A program made the position numbers and the translations under genes. Below, piece after piece: positions 1 through 6,569 of a stretch of DNA of 9,623 bases (its first letter is position 1; the number at the start of each line of letters is the position of its first letter). Source of the DNA: Candidatus Sabulitectum sp. (GTDB taxonomy: Bacteria; Fermentibacterota; Fermentibacteria; Fermentibacterales; JCC-6); assembly GCA_029934845.1 (NCBI GenBank), contig JAOZLN010000066.1, forward strand, positions 1 to 9,623. The letters are read 5' to 3'. The notes under the pieces are model-generated. The model was not told the DNA's origin, did no database searches, and was given only the letters and a program-made list of their open reading frames with translations.

Positions 1-2
1 AG

Positions 3-587
3 AAGTGTTCTATTTGTCAGAGGGAAGTCGGTATAGACACCAGTTCCTGGCCAGCTGCTCTTCGTTCCGTCTTCCGTCAGGACCCTGATGTAATTCTTAT
101 CGGAGAGATGCGTGATGCTGAAACTGCCATGATAGCCTTGAGCGGTGCGGAAACAGGTCACTTGGTTATGAGTACTCTTCACACCACCGATGCTCCAGAG
201 ACCATTAACAGGATAATTGATATGTTTCCCTCCCATCAGCAGAAGCAGATTCGCATTCAGCTGGGGGGCTTGTTAAAGGCTGTTATTTCACAAAGACTTC
301 TGCCTGCTGCTACCGGTACAGAGCGGGTACTGGCTGCAGAGGTTATGGTGCACACAGCTACAATCGGGAATTGTATTACCGACCCTGATAAATTTCACCT
401 GATACACGATACCATGGAGCAGGGCGGGCATCAGTACGGAATGCAAACATTTGATATGTGCCTTTATCAACTGCTTAAAGATGGTCAGATCGATGAAGAA
501 ACAGCACTTGCAGCTGCTACTAATCCAAATTCCCTTGTTCTAAGGATAAAGGGAGTGGAATCTGCAGACGATTGGGGGATAGAATAA
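3..587 (+). CDS. pilT: Type IV pilus retraction ATPase PilT (5' end missing)
   Basis: This is the C-terminal 194 residues of a PilT-type secretion ATPase; the reading frame is open to the window edge, so the N-terminal PAS-like domain and Walker A loop lie upstream. PilT hexamers hydrolyse ATP at the cytoplasmic base of the type IV pilus to depolymerise pilin, giving twitching motility and pilus retraction. Visible signatures are the QREVGIDT stretch, the Walker B segment DPDVILIGEMRD (near 81-116), the His box GHLVMSTLHTTDA, the DRIxDxFP-like region reading NRIIDMFP, and the late GMQTFD motif followed by a short helical tail. EMRD together with GMQTFD favours PilT over PilB or GspE; PilU or another PilT paralogue cannot be excluded. 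It is followed one base later by the NfeD gene, so it appears to lead or sit within the long plus-strand operon. Confidence 0.93.
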   Translation, partial: KCSICQREVGIDTSSWPAALRSVFRQDPDVILIGEMRDAETAMIALSGAETGHLVMSTLHTTDAPETINRIIDMFPSHQQKQIRIQLGGLLKAVISQRLLPAATGTERVLAAEVMVHTATIGNCITDPDKFHLIHDTMEQGGHQYGMQTFDMCLYQLLKDGQIDEETALAAATNPNSLVLRIKGVESADDWGIE

Positions 588-588
588 A

Positions 589-903
589 ATGGAGAATATC
601 GGTGTTACAACCCTGTGGGCAGGCGGGATCACTTTTCTTCTGATCTCGATCTTTCTTTTGTGGCTTGGTCTGAAGGCTCAGAAGCGGCCCAACTTGACCG
701 GGGACTCCTCAATGGTGGGAGAAACCGGTATCGTAAGAAAAATTGCCGGCTTCAGGAACAGAATTGTTGTTGAGGTCAGAGGAGAGCAGTGGTGGAGCAA
801 AATGATCATTTCAGCTGATGTGTCCGTCGGCTCAGAGATCAAGGTAACAGAAGTGGACCCTGATGATCTTATTCTAATAATTGAACCGGTTGAAAGGAGT
901 TAG
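589..903 (+). CDS. Short NfeD-family membrane protein (OB-fold type)
   Basis: A 104-residue protein with one hydrophobic segment at about residues 10-27 followed by a soluble domain of about 65 residues that matches the NfeD C-terminal OB-fold: a VGETGIV start, a VEVRGEQWW strand pair, and an IKVTEVDPDDLILIIEP end. In long NfeD proteins a ClpP-like serine protease domain precedes this fold; here it is absent, so this is the short protease-less form. NfeD proteins are nearly always encoded beside SPFH proteins and are thought to work with them in membrane microdomains. That agrees with the slipin gene that starts one base after this stop codon. The start ATG follows the pilT stop by one base, with a purine-rich GGGGGATAG upstream. 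Molecular role beyond SPFH partnership is inference. Confidence 0.85.
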   Translation: MENIGVTTLWAGGITFLLISIFLLWLGLKAQKRPNLTGDSSMVGETGIVRKIAGFRNRIVVEVRGEQWWSKMIISADVSVGSEIKVTEVDPDDLILIIEPVERS

Positions 904-904
904 T

Positions 905-1657
905 ATGCCAGTTGCAGCAATTTGTGTTCCTGCCGTTATCCTTTTTCTGCTCATTATCAGCTCATTAAGAGTGTTGAAGGAGTATCAGAGAGGCGTTGTG
1001 TTCAGGCTTGGTAAGGTTATCGGAATCAAGGGACCTGGTCTGATCTTTGTGTTCCCCATCATTGATTCCATGAAGAAGGTGGATCTTCGTGTTATCACAA
1101 TGGACATTCCTCCTCAGGATGTTATTACAAGAGACAATGTCAGTGTGAAGGTTAATGCTGTGACCTACTACAGGGTAATTGATCCCAAAAGGGCCATACT
1201 GGAAGTTACCAATTACATGTATGCCACCAACCAGCTTGCCCAGACCACCCTTAGAAGTGTTCTTGGAGAGGCAACTCTGGATGAGCTTCTTGCGAACAGA
1301 GACGAGATAAACGGGAAACTTCAAGACATTCTTGACAGAATGACAGACCCATGGGGCATCAAGGTATCAACTGTTGAAGTCAAGCATGTAGACCTTCCTG
1401 AAGACATGCAGAGAATGATGGCCAAAGAGGCAGAAGCCGAGAGAGATCGCAGAGCAAAAATTATTCGAGCAGACGCAGAGCTTCAGGCTTCAGTTAAACT
1501 TGGAGAGGCAGCAAAAATTCTGGATGTACATCCTTCTGCTCTTCAGCTCAGGTATCTGCAGACGTTGACGGATATTGCCGTGGAAAACAACTCTACAATT
1601 GCTTTCCCTATACCCATGGAACTGCTTACACCTTTCATTAAGAGGGCAAAGGAGTAA
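905..1657 (+). CDS. Slipin / stomatin-like SPFH (band 7) protein
   Basis: A 250-residue prokaryotic stomatin (slipin). An N-terminal hydrophobic anchor (about residues 3-22) is followed by the SPFH/PHB domain, beginning EYQRGVVFRLGKV and continuing with GPGLIFVFP, a DIPPQDVITRDNV strand, the DPWGIKVSTVEVKHVDLP segment, and an Ala/Glu/Arg-rich helix from about 160 (EAEAERDRRAKIIRADAE). It ends with the family's usual NNSTIAFPIP motif. Slipins oligomerise on the inner face of the membrane and organise protein complexes or proteolysis there. I chose the ATG at 905 because AAAGGAG lies at 893-899 with good spacing; an upstream in-frame TTG at 881 would overlap the NfeD gene and lacks support. The NfeD partner lies immediately upstream and dapA starts three bases after the stop. 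Confidence 0.93.
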   Translation: MPVAAICVPAVILFLLIISSLRVLKEYQRGVVFRLGKVIGIKGPGLIFVFPIIDSMKKVDLRVITMDIPPQDVITRDNVSVKVNAVTYYRVIDPKRAILEVTNYMYATNQLAQTTLRSVLGEATLDELLANRDEINGKLQDILDRMTDPWGIKVSTVEVKHVDLPEDMQRMMAKEAEAERDRRAKIIRADAELQASVKLGEAAKILDVHPSALQLRYLQTLTDIAVENNSTIAFPIPMELLTPFIKRAKE

Positions 1658-1660
1658 CAA

Positions 1661-2533
1661 ATGGTTTTGAAGGGCACGGTAACAGCACTGGTTACACCCT
1701 TCAAGAATGGGCTTGTTGATCATGAATCGCTGAGGAATCTGGTGGAATTCCAGATATCCTCAGGGGTTCAGGCTCTTCTTGCATGCGGGTGTACCGGGGA
1801 ACCGGCCACACTTTCCAACGAAGAAAAGCTGATGGTCATTCAAACCGTTCTTGATGCATCAAACGGCAGAGTTCCCGTGATTGCCGGTACCGGCACAAAT
1901 GCAACTGCCACCACAGTGAGTTTTACAGATACAGTGTGCAAAACAGCGGTGGATTCGGTTCTGATCATTACACCGTATTACAACAAACCCACCCCGCAGG
2001 GGCAGATTGCCCACTATACCGCAGTGGCCGATGCCAGCTTGAAACCGGTTATTATCTACAATGTACCCGGGCGAACTGGTACTGCCATGACAGTCGAAAC
2101 AATTGCCCGACTGGGAGAGCATCCGAATATTATCGGCGTGAAAGACGCTGCCGGCAGTGTTGAGAGGGTTACTGAACTTCGTTCCATGTCATCCATGGCT
2201 TACATGAGCGGAGATGACCATCTCTGCCTTGCTCAGGTTCTAATGGGGGGCTCCGGGGTTGTATCGGTAACATCCAATGTTGCACCATCGCAGATGAGCA
2301 GAATGATCACAGCAGGGTTGAACGGAGATGTTGTGAGAGCCAGAGAGCTTCACGAGACTCTTTTCCCGCTCTTCAAGGTACTCTTTATTGAAAGCAATCC
2401 AGCCCCGGCCAAGAAAGCGCTCCAGTTGATGGGAATTATATCAGATGAAGCGCTCAGAGAGCCTCTTGTTTCCCTCAGGGAAGAGAGCAAGCACATATTA
2501 AAGGGTGTTCTAGAGCAAATGGACCTTGCATGA
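1661..2533 (+). CDS. dapA: 4-hydroxy-tetrahydrodipicolinate synthase
   Basis: A full-length (290 aa) DapA. It condenses pyruvate with aspartate semialdehyde in the cytoplasm, the committed step of diaminopimelate and lysine synthesis. Numbering matches the E. coli enzyme closely: Schiff-base Lys161 in GVKDAAGS, Tyr133 and Arg138 in YNVPGRTG, and Tyr107 in ITPYYNKPTPQG. The pyruvate-binding GxTGE loop reads GCTGEPATL, so the position of E. coli Thr44, part of the proton-relay triad, is cysteine here, while Thr45 is kept. The start ATG has AAAGGAG about six bases upstream, inside the end of the slipin gene. The stop overlaps the dapB start by four bases (ATGA), implying translational coupling of consecutive pathway steps. 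Related aldolases such as N-acetylneuraminate lyase use the same fold, but the dapB partner makes DapA nearly certain. Confidence 0.96.
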   Translation: MVLKGTVTALVTPFKNGLVDHESLRNLVEFQISSGVQALLACGCTGEPATLSNEEKLMVIQTVLDASNGRVPVIAGTGTNATATTVSFTDTVCKTAVDSVLIITPYYNKPTPQGQIAHYTAVADASLKPVIIYNVPGRTGTAMTVETIARLGEHPNIIGVKDAAGSVERVTELRSMSSMAYMSGDDHLCLAQVLMGGSGVVSVTSNVAPSQMSRMITAGLNGDVVRARELHETLFPLFKVLFIESNPAPAKKALQLMGIISDEALREPLVSLREESKHILKGVLEQMDLA

Positions 2534-3225
2534 CACGGGTCGCGATTTTCGGGGCTGAGGGAAGAATGGGCAGACTTCTTACAACAGAGGCTGAAGGCAG
2601 AATTGATCTGATTCAGTCTTTTGATACAGAGGATGAACTTACCCTGGACCCTTCGGTGGAAGTGGTTATTGATTTCTCTCTGCCCTCTGCGTGGAACAAC
2701 CTTGATACTCTTATCAGGGGAACCGGTGTTGCTCTTGTTTCTGGAACCACCGGCCTTGGAGAGAAAGAAATTGCCCTGCTCCACCAGTGGAAAGCAAACC
2801 ATCCTGTTTTCTATTCATCAAATATGAGTGTTGGAATTCATGTACTGGGAAGGCTGATGGAACTTGCGTCCAGCATGCTTGGTGAAAACTTTGACAGGGA
2901 GCTGATCGAGTTTCACCATGGGAATAAGAATGACAGCCCCAGTGGCACAGCCCTCTCTCTGTTAAAGAATTGGGATGGAGACAGGGTATTCGGGCGTAAC
3001 GGAAATATAGGAAAGCGAAAAAAGGGTTCCGTAGGTGTGCATTCTGTGCGAGGTGGTGACGTAACAGGCGAACACCATCTTTACTTCCTGGGAGAGGGAG
3101 AAAGGCTGACCCTCAGTCACATGGCTACAAACAGGCGGGTCTTTGCTCTGGGGGCAATTCGTGCAGCAGATTTTGTTGCAGGCAAACCTTCTGGAATGTA
3201 CAGCATGGAGGATATGCTTGAGTGA
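2530..3225 (+). CDS. dapB: 4-hydroxy-tetrahydrodipicolinate reductase
   Basis: A 231-residue DapB that reduces the DapA product to tetrahydrodipicolinate with NAD(P)H. The N-terminal nucleotide-binding motif reads GAEGRMG (residues 8-14), followed by VIDFS (about 46-50), VSGTTG (70-75) and YSSNMSVG (95-102). The catalytic and substrate-binding block is EFHHGNKNDSPSGTA, with His129/His130, Lys133 and the SGT loop as in E. coli His159, His160, Lys163 and the GTA loop. HSVRGGDVTGEH and LTLSH complete the C-terminal domain. It is shorter than the E. coli protein (273 aa), because the segment between GRMG and the VIDFS strand is compact; this resembles short DapB forms in other bacteria and is not a truncation. 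It overlaps dapA by four bases and the Memo gene by eight. Confidence 0.96.
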   Translation: MTRVAIFGAEGRMGRLLTTEAEGRIDLIQSFDTEDELTLDPSVEVVIDFSLPSAWNNLDTLIRGTGVALVSGTTGLGEKEIALLHQWKANHPVFYSSNMSVGIHVLGRLMELASSMLGENFDRELIEFHHGNKNDSPSGTALSLLKNWDGDRVFGRNGNIGKRKKGSVGVHSVRGGDVTGEHHLYFLGEGERLTLSHMATNRRVFALGAIRAADFVAGKPSGMYSMEDMLE

Positions 3226-3985
3226 CGTACTGAAGCCGGGTTTTGCCGGATCATTCTACCCTGCAGATCCTTCCGGATTAAGAGCAGCGGTTTCTGATCT
3301 TCTTGATAATTCCTGTGAGCCTCTTAATAAGGCTATTGGAATGGTTGTTCCTCATGCAGGCTACGTTTACTCCGGCATAACCGCCGGTTGCGGCTTCGCC
3401 AGTGCGCCGGACAATATCAATACTGTTGTGGTTATTGCACCCAGTCACAGATTCCCCTTCCAGGGTGAAACGGTTTTTGATATAGACTTTCTAGAAACTC
3501 CCCTTGGGAAATGCATGGTAAACAAGCAGGTTACCGGAAAACTGGCAGTGGAAATGGAAACTATTGTTTTCAATGAACACAGTCTTGAGGTTATGATCCC
3601 ATTCATTCAGATCAGGTGGCCTGACGCCACAATAGTGCCAATTGTACTTGGCTCTGAACCTGACTGCAGCGGGCTTGCCGGGCTCTTACAGAGCCATGCC
3701 CCTGATGCGTTCATTGTTGCGTCCAGTGATCTTTCTCATTTCTATCCTCTGAATGTGGCCAGGAAACTTGACAGACTGGTTATCGATGCGTTTCTTACCC
3801 TTTCTCCTGAAGGTATCACGGATACTCTGGAAGCTTGTGGAAAAGCGGCCATCAGAACTCTTCTGTATATTGCAGCTTTAAGGAAAGCCGGGAATGCAGT
3901 TGAACTTCACTACTCTACGTCCGCTGATGCAGGAGCCGGGAAGGAAGAGGTTGTTGGGTACTTTTCCGGAATGGTGATGCGATGA
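3218..3985 (+). CDS. Memo-family protein (AmmeMemoRadiSam system protein B)
   Basis: A 255-residue Memo protein. Memo belongs to a fold related to class III extradiol dioxygenases. In bacteria it is often encoded with AMMECR1 and a radical SAM protein, and the biochemical role of that set is not firmly established. The signatures are the start KPGFAGSFYPADP, VPHAGYVYSG (His46), IAPSHR (His77), EHSLEVMIPF (His121), SSDLSHF (169-175) and a late ACGKAA with Cys207. His46, His77 and Cys207 correspond to the metal-site His49, His81 and Cys244 of human MEMO1. I chose TTG at 3218 because GGAGG at 3207-3211 sits six bases upstream and the family motif begins right after it. Longer in-frame starts would run deep into dapB. 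The stop overlaps the AMMECR1 start by four bases. Confidence 0.92.
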   Translation: MSDVLKPGFAGSFYPADPSGLRAAVSDLLDNSCEPLNKAIGMVVPHAGYVYSGITAGCGFASAPDNINTVVVIAPSHRFPFQGETVFDIDFLETPLGKCMVNKQVTGKLAVEMETIVFNEHSLEVMIPFIQIRWPDATIVPIVLGSEPDCSGLAGLLQSHAPDAFIVASSDLSHFYPLNVARKLDRLVIDAFLTLSPEGITDTLEACGKAAIRTLLYIAALRKAGNAVELHYSTSADAGAGKEEVVGYFSGMVMR

Positions 3986-4533
3986 CTTACGAAGAAAAAG
4001 TATTGCTGCTTGATCTTGCCAGAAGATCAGTGCATGCAGCTGTAACAGGTGATGATGCTCCTGAAGTATCTGCTGATGATGTTTTCAGCAGAGTTGGAGG
4101 AGCCTTTGTCACGCTTAAAGCACGAGGCATGCTTAGAGGGTGCATAGGGAATTTCTCGGGTACAGGTACTCTCGGGGCAACCATCAGAGCAATGGCCGGA
4201 GAGGCTGCACTTCACGATCCGCGATTTGTTCCTGTTTCACCCGCTGAAGTAGATGGGCTGACCATAGAAATTTCTGTTCTCTCACCAATGGAAACAGTTA
4301 AGGTTGGCGATGTAATACCGGGGAAACACGGGCTTTACATAAGAAAAGGCAACAGGGCAGGCACCCTTCTGCCTCAGGTTGCAGCAGAGCAGGGATGGGA
4401 CACAGAAACATTTCTGGCTCATACATGTTTGAAAGCCGGGCTTTCGCCTCAGGCTTATCTGGAAGAAGGAACCGAAATATTTGCCTATACTGCTGAAGTG
4501 TTCAGCGAAAATGAAAACGGAAATGAGGATTAA
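3982..4533 (+). CDS. AMMECR1-domain protein (AmmeMemoRadiSam system protein A)
   Basis: A 183-residue single-domain AMMECR1 protein. The hallmark LRGCIG motif is at residues 51-56, preceded by GAFVTLK. DPRF follows near 79-82, IEISVLSP near 95-102, the GLYIRKG loop near 117-123, and LLPQVAAEQGW with TFLAHTCLKAGL near 129-154. These are the conserved landmarks of the family over its usual length. The reaction is unknown; the conserved Cys-containing motif is thought to be functional. The ATGA overlap with the Memo gene couples their translation, and in many genomes the two are adjacent or fused, which supports a shared role. The radical SAM third component is not in this window, so it is either elsewhere or missing. 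Confidence 0.94.
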   Translation: MTYEEKVLLLDLARRSVHAAVTGDDAPEVSADDVFSRVGGAFVTLKARGMLRGCIGNFSGTGTLGATIRAMAGEAALHDPRFVPVSPAEVDGLTIEISVLSPMETVKVGDVIPGKHGLYIRKGNRAGTLLPQVAAEQGWDTETFLAHTCLKAGLSPQAYLEEGTEIFAYTAEVFSENENGNED

Positions 4534-4535
4534 AA

Positions 4536-5090
4536 ATGAAAAGAACTGTTTTTATCGGGATGGGATTCCTGCTTGTGTTTGGTGCCTGCGAAATGCCGGG
4601 CACCGGTGAGATCGCTTCTCAGGTTCAGGTTCAAGTTGATGATATTTCAGATGAGATTCAGGATGTGATAGAGAACAACGAAGAATTAAGAGGAAGAGTC
4701 GATGATCTTCAGGAGCAGCTCGCATCCGGTACTTTTGAAATGCCCGAAATGCCTGAATTCGACCTGGAAGGAATGATGGAAACTTTTGACGAGGATTTCC
4801 AGAACCTTTCAGCCAGATCAGATTCCCTCATAGACGAGATGACTCTTGTAATAGAGACACAAAGTCTTTCAATAGACAGTTTAAGAAGCGAGATCAACGG
4901 CCTTGAGGGTGAAATAGCTTCTCTTCGGAACAGGGTAAACAGTATAGGATCAAGCAGCGGCGATTCCGGCAGAAGTGGTTCAACATCAGGTGGCAGTACT
5001 GGACGCAGCGGTTCAACATCAGGCGGTAGTACAGGACGCGGCGGTTCAACATCAGGTGGCTCTACCGGCGGAACATCCGGAAGAAGCTGA
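4536..5090 (+). CDS. Coiled-coil lipoprotein with Gly/Ser/Thr repeat tail
   Basis: I do not recognise a family. The 184-residue product starts with a lipoprotein signal peptide (KR, then a hydrophobic run to LLVFGAC) with Cys18 as the likely lipidated residue; Phe at -3 makes the lipobox slightly atypical. Residues of about 28-65 and 90-140 are acidic with regular hydrophobic spacing, as in coiled coils (for example DEIQDVIENNEELRGRVDDL). They are separated by a Met/Pro segment, MPEMPEF. The last 40 residues are three 11-residue repeats of the form GRSGSTSGGST and a Gly/Ser-rich end. Taken together it looks like an envelope-anchored spacer with a flexible tail. GAGGA lies six bases before the ATG. 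It follows the AMMECR1 gene by two bases and overlaps the next gene by one base. Confidence 0.8.
   Translation: MKRTVFIGMGFLLVFGACEMPGTGEIASQVQVQVDDISDEIQDVIENNEELRGRVDDLQEQLASGTFEMPEMPEFDLEGMMETFDEDFQNLSARSDSLIDEMTLVIETQSLSIDSLRSEINGLEGEIASLRNRVNSIGSSSGDSGRSGSTSGGSTGRSGSTSGGSTGRGGSTSGGSTGGTSGRS
4968..5066 (+). repeat. Three tandem 33-bp coding repeats
   Basis: Three units at 4968-5000, 5001-5033 and 5034-5066 each encode eleven residues, GRSGSTSGGST or GRGGSTSGGST. The central stretch GGTTCAACATCAGG is identical in all three, while flanking synonymous positions differ (for example AGA/CGC for Arg and AGTACT/AGTACA/TCTACC for Ser-Thr). This points to in-frame duplication followed by drift. 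A 24-bp partial copy follows up to the stop codon. Copy-number change would alter tail length without shifting frame. Confidence 0.9.
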
Positions 5091-5902
5091 TGACCATCTT
5101 CTTTTTCAATCATGAAATTGAAAACCCGGTGCTCAGAGCAGTTATTGCTCTGGGTGCCGTTATTTTTGCTGTTTCAATAGTTCTTCTTGTTCTGGCAGTA
5201 GCTCTGCCGCTGGCAGGGGTGGCTGTCACCGGGGCTTTACTCATTGCCGGAGTGCTGTTGATCATTGTACTGATAGCTGTTCCATTTCTCTCGTTTTTCG
5301 GGATACTGTTCAGTAACCGTATAAAGGGAAGTGGTGTGAAGGAAACCAGAACAATTGACGTGGAACCGTTTGACCGGGTGAAAGTGTCTGGAGCAATAAA
5401 GGTTGATATTCTCTGTGGTCAACCTCAGATGCTCACCGTTACCACTGATGATAACCTATTTGAATCTGTTAAGACGGTTGTAGAGAAAAATGAGCTTTCT
5501 GTATCGTTCTCTCGATCCGTTTCTTCAAAAACAGCTATTCGACTTCAGATAGGAATAGCTGATTTGAAGAGCTTGAGAATGTATGGTGCCACGAAAGCAA
5601 CCATTTCCAATCTTGATGCACAGCAGCTTCTTGTCAGAGGAAGCGGAGCAAGCAAAGTAACAGCTTCAGGCAAATGCACAGACCTGGAAGTCAGGTTCTC
5701 CGGTGCTGGAAACATGGCTGCCGGTGAGTTGCTTTCTAAAAAGGCGAAGATCAAACTTACCGGTTCTGCAAAAGCAGTTGTACATGCTACAGAAGAAGTA
5801 ACAGTGAAAATATCCGGTGCAGGTAAAGTGGTTTGCCACGGTAACCCGGCAATAGTTCACAAGCATGTATCAGGAGCAGGCAAAGTTGATATAGTAGAAT
5901 GA
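5090..5902 (+). CDS. Membrane-anchored DUF2807 (head-GIN type) beta-repeat protein
   Basis: A 270-residue protein with two parts. Residues of about 14-75 are strongly hydrophobic and form probably two transmembrane helices. From about residue 85 comes a DUF2807-like domain (putative auto-transporter adhesin, head GIN domain), opening with TRTIDVEPFDRVKVSGAIKVDI. This region repeats a short turn motif: SGAIKV, YGATKA, SGASKV, SGAGNM, TGSAKA, SGAGKV and again SGAGKV, about every 15-30 residues, as expected for successive rungs of a right-handed beta-helix. Such domains are normally exported, so the repeat domain is probably outside the inner membrane; function is unknown. The start ATG shares one base with the preceding lipoprotein stop, with only a weak purine-rich site upstream, so translational coupling is likely. 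The stop overlaps the next start by four bases. Confidence 0.82.
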   Translation: MTIFFFNHEIENPVLRAVIALGAVIFAVSIVLLVLAVALPLAGVAVTGALLIAGVLLIIVLIAVPFLSFFGILFSNRIKGSGVKETRTIDVEPFDRVKVSGAIKVDILCGQPQMLTVTTDDNLFESVKTVVEKNELSVSFSRSVSSKTAIRLQIGIADLKSLRMYGATKATISNLDAQQLLVRGSGASKVTASGKCTDLEVRFSGAGNMAAGELLSKKAKIKLTGSAKAVVHATEEVTVKISGAGKVVCHGNPAIVHKHVSGAGKVDIVE

Positions 5903-6240
5903 AGAATTCTATACGGGGAGCTTTGTGGTCTGCCCTTGTCTTTCCAGGAAGCGGGCAGATAGTATTGAAACACAGAAAACGCGGTTTTCTTTTTGCTTCA
6001 GTAAGCGTTTCCGGTGTGATTGTAATGATTGTTACAGTAGTTCGTACCACCTGGAATAGCCTTGAATGCCTTGCTCTTCAAGGCAGTGAAATTACGCCGT
6101 CAATCATGTCAACAGTGGTATTTTCTTCACTGGAGGCGGTGAAGAAATATATCCTTCCACTTATGCTTCTCTGGTGGCTTCTGGGGATAATCGATGCATG
6201 GCTGATCGGAAGAAAATATCCGGAGAACAGGCAGCCTTAG
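5899..6240 (+). CDS. Small integral membrane protein of unknown function
   Basis: A 113-residue hydrophobic protein. An N-terminal segment with the motif SALVFPGSGQI precedes a basic stretch (KHRKRG) and a membrane helix at about residues 29-50. A second helix lies near 84-105 (LPLMLLWWLLGIIDAW), and the tail is charged. The PGSGQ-then-basic-Gly start resembles the opening of small TM2- or DUF5683-like membrane proteins, but the match is too loose to name a family. The start overlaps the DUF2807 gene by four bases (ATGA), so it is the last gene of the plus-strand operon. No convincing terminator hairpin follows it. Together with the two preceding genes it forms a lipoprotein, beta-repeat and membrane-protein trio that may act jointly at the envelope (inference). 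Confidence 0.72.
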   Translation: MKNSIRGALWSALVFPGSGQIVLKHRKRGFLFASVSVSGVIVMIVTVVRTTWNSLECLALQGSEITPSIMSTVVFSSLEAVKKYILPLMLLWWLLGIIDAWLIGRKYPENRQP

Positions 6241-6328
6241 TTCGGAGATGATTTATCTGTTTAGCTTCATTCATGTCAACAAACATCTTTACAATGTGTC
6301 ACTGTCAATAAAAACTGTATACCTGGCC

Positions 6329-6370
6329 GTAAATGTAAATGTAAATGTAAATGTAAATGTAAACGTAAAC
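6329..6370. repeat. Hexanucleotide tandem repeat (GTAAAT x5, GTAAAC x2)
   Basis: Five perfect GTAAAT units at 6329-6358 are followed by two GTAAAC units at 6359-6370 and then a degenerate GCAATG. Runs like this change copy number by slipped-strand mispairing. Because the unit is six bases, gain or loss keeps any reading frame but shifts spacing by about half a helical turn. The array lies 88 bases after the last operon gene and about 235 bases before the degraded fragment; no function is evident. Confidence 0.93.
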
Positions 6371-6485
6371 GCAATGTGACTGTGTTCATGAAGCAGCAGA
6401 CCTACCGGTGTAATTGCTTTCCATGGGAAGGTGCATGAAGCCTGCTGATCAGTAAAGCAGAAACACAAAGAGAATCAACCTTCCT

Positions 6486-6569
6486 GTGAAGAATAGCACA
6501 GTATTCCAGATTTTCATCGTTCTGTTCCTGCTGGCATTCAGAGCAGTTCATGATATTTCCTGCCAATAA
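6486..6569 (+). pseudogene. Orphan signal-peptide-like N-terminus
   Basis: A GTG-initiated 27-codon frame encodes MKNSTVFQIFIVLFLLAFRA followed by VHDISCQ and a stop. The Lys, the hydrophobic core and the A-F-R-A end look like a Sec signal peptide, but nothing follows it in frame. The next open frame (6605 onward, in another phase) looks like the C-terminus of an exported protein. I infer that the two could be ends of one secreted-protein gene that lost its middle and acquired frameshifts. The upstream purine stretch AAAGAGA is too far away for a strong ribosome site. A chance hydrophobic frame is a real alternative. Confidence 0.3.

Noticed and set aside
881..904. TTG start extending the slipin by eight residues
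   Set aside because: It lies inside the NfeD gene, while AAAGGAG sits right before the ATG at 905, where the hydrophobic anchor begins.
3143..3217. ATG start giving the Memo protein a 25-residue N-terminal extension
   Set aside because: The extension overlaps conserved dapB coding sequence in another frame and matches nothing; TTG at 3218 has a strong ribosome site and begins at the family motif.
4709..5113. Long minus-strand open frame opposite the coiled-coil lipoprotein
   Set aside because: It arises from the low-complexity repeat of the plus-strand gene, has no supported start, and its Pro/Glu-rich product is the antisense of the Gly/Ser tail.
6248..6379. A 43-codon plus-strand frame ending in seven Val-Asn pairs
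   Set aside because: The only nearby GGAG abuts the ATG, there is no family similarity, and the tail is simply the translated hexamer array; probably fortuitous.
6410..6470. Small inverted repeats (for example TTCC-ATG-GGAA) suggesting a structured RNA
   Set aside because: Stems are four bases or fewer and interrupted; no riboswitch or small RNA motif could be recognised.
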